Positions 13,513-13,644 of a DNA stretch of 13,644 nt are shown here, in pieces. Within the stretch, counting starts at the first letter, position 1. Each line of letters begins with the position of its first letter. Origin of the DNA: an uncultured Solobacterium sp. (GTDB lineage Bacteria > Bacillota_I > Bacilli_A > Erysipelotrichales > Erysipelotrichaceae). A program made the translations under genes and the position numbers. The DNA is taken from contig CAJJTI010000043.1 in the NCBI GenBank assembly GCA_905194705.1, forward strand, positions 1 through 13,644, in the 5' to 3' direction. The notes under the pieces were generated by a model. The model ran no database searches and was not told where the DNA came from. It was given only the letters and a program-made list of their open reading frames with translations.

Positions 13513-13644
13513 TAGTACAGTATCAAGCTCTTTGATGATTTGATTGGAGGTAGATACTATTGTATCAATGGATTCTTTGAATTCATTTAAATCTTTCGTT
13601 TTACATGAATTCAAAGAATCCATTGATACAATAGAATCTACCTC
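13504..13644 (-). CDS. Possible partial minus-strand reading frame, C-terminal 46 residues, unrecognised
   Basis: From the right edge the minus strand stays open for 46 codons to a TAA at 13506-13504, overlapping the stop of the C_GCAxxG gene by a few bases. The peptide is Ser/Asp/Ile-rich and predicted helical, ending NQIIKELDTVLLN, which could be a helical C-terminus. I recognise no family. Two things weaken the call: the frame is short, and most of it is the inverted repeat, whose symmetry makes the plus strand open as well over the same bases. It may be a real converging gene cut by the window or just the repeat reading through by chance. Confidence 0.3.
   Translation of the reverse strand, partial: EVDSIVSMDSLNSCKTKDLNEFKESIDTIVSTSNQIIKELDTVLLN
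13547..13644. repeat. 40-bp inverted repeat with 18-nt loop at the window edge
   Basis: The left arm (13547-13586) starts GAGGTAGATACTATTG, and the right arm (13605-13644) ends CAATAGAATCTACCTC. They are reverse complements at 39 of 40 positions; the one mismatch is A at 13556 against A at 13635. The loop is 13587-13604 (TTAAATCTTTCGTTTTAC). The right arm ends exactly at the last base, so the repeat could continue. No T tract is visible after it, so I do not call it a terminator. It could be a palindromic mobile repeat, an mRNA hairpin or an assembly fold-back. Confidence 0.9.

Noticed and set aside
13513..13546. Terminator after the C_GCAxxG gene
   Set aside because: Only a 5-bp ATCAA/TTGAT stem is visible, with no T tract.

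Overview
The window is AT-rich bacterial DNA with Shine-Dalgarno sites, tightly packed co-directional genes and protein families typical of low-GC Bacillota. An Erysipelotrichia-like source is my best guess, but this is inference from gene content and codon use, not from a marker gene. TGA serves as a normal stop for several overlapping genes here (ends at 129, 8806, 9492 and 13111), so a Mollicute-style UGA=Trp code is unlikely.

Layout. (1) 1-1465, plus strand: the 3' end of an oligopeptide ABC transporter operon. It holds the tail of OppD, complete OppF and a 91-residue single-span membrane protein, closed by a strong hairpin that also contains the stop of the converging gene. (2) 1464-4721, minus strand: a three-gene run in the order LysR regulator, bifunctional NAD(P)HX repair enzyme (Nnr/YjeF type) and a CPBP-fold membrane protein. 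(3) 4746-4917: a tRNA-Leu(CAA) gene with its own promoter and terminator. (4) 4918-12163, plus strand: a probable operon of adenosine deaminase, a DUF2130 coiled-coil protein, a C69 dipeptidase, a TrpF-like TIM barrel, a PfkB sugar kinase and a GH63/trehalase-like glycosidase. The glycosidase reading frame is interrupted by one in-frame TGA. (5) 12177-13512, plus strand: a clear sigma-A-type promoter driving a second CPBP-fold membrane protein and a cysteine-rich C_GCAxxG_C_C protein. (6) 13547-13644: a nearly perfect 40-bp inverted repeat with an 18-nt loop reaching the window edge. It lies inside a possible partial minus-strand reading frame.

How the parts fit. The theme is salvage and catabolism of small molecules: peptide import (Opp), dipeptide cleavage (C69), purine nucleoside deamination (Add), and a possible glycoside route in which a glycosidase releases a sugar, a PfkB kinase phosphorylates it and a TIM-barrel protein related to an Amadori isomerase acts nearby. 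The last route is inferred from gene order only.

Points most worth a second look are the TGA-split glycosidase, the TrpF-like protein that lacks the catalytic cysteine, two CPBP-fold proteins that both lack canonical catalytic residues, and the long inverted repeat at the right edge. I did not find a CRISPR array, a phage, a transposase or a recognisable defence system.
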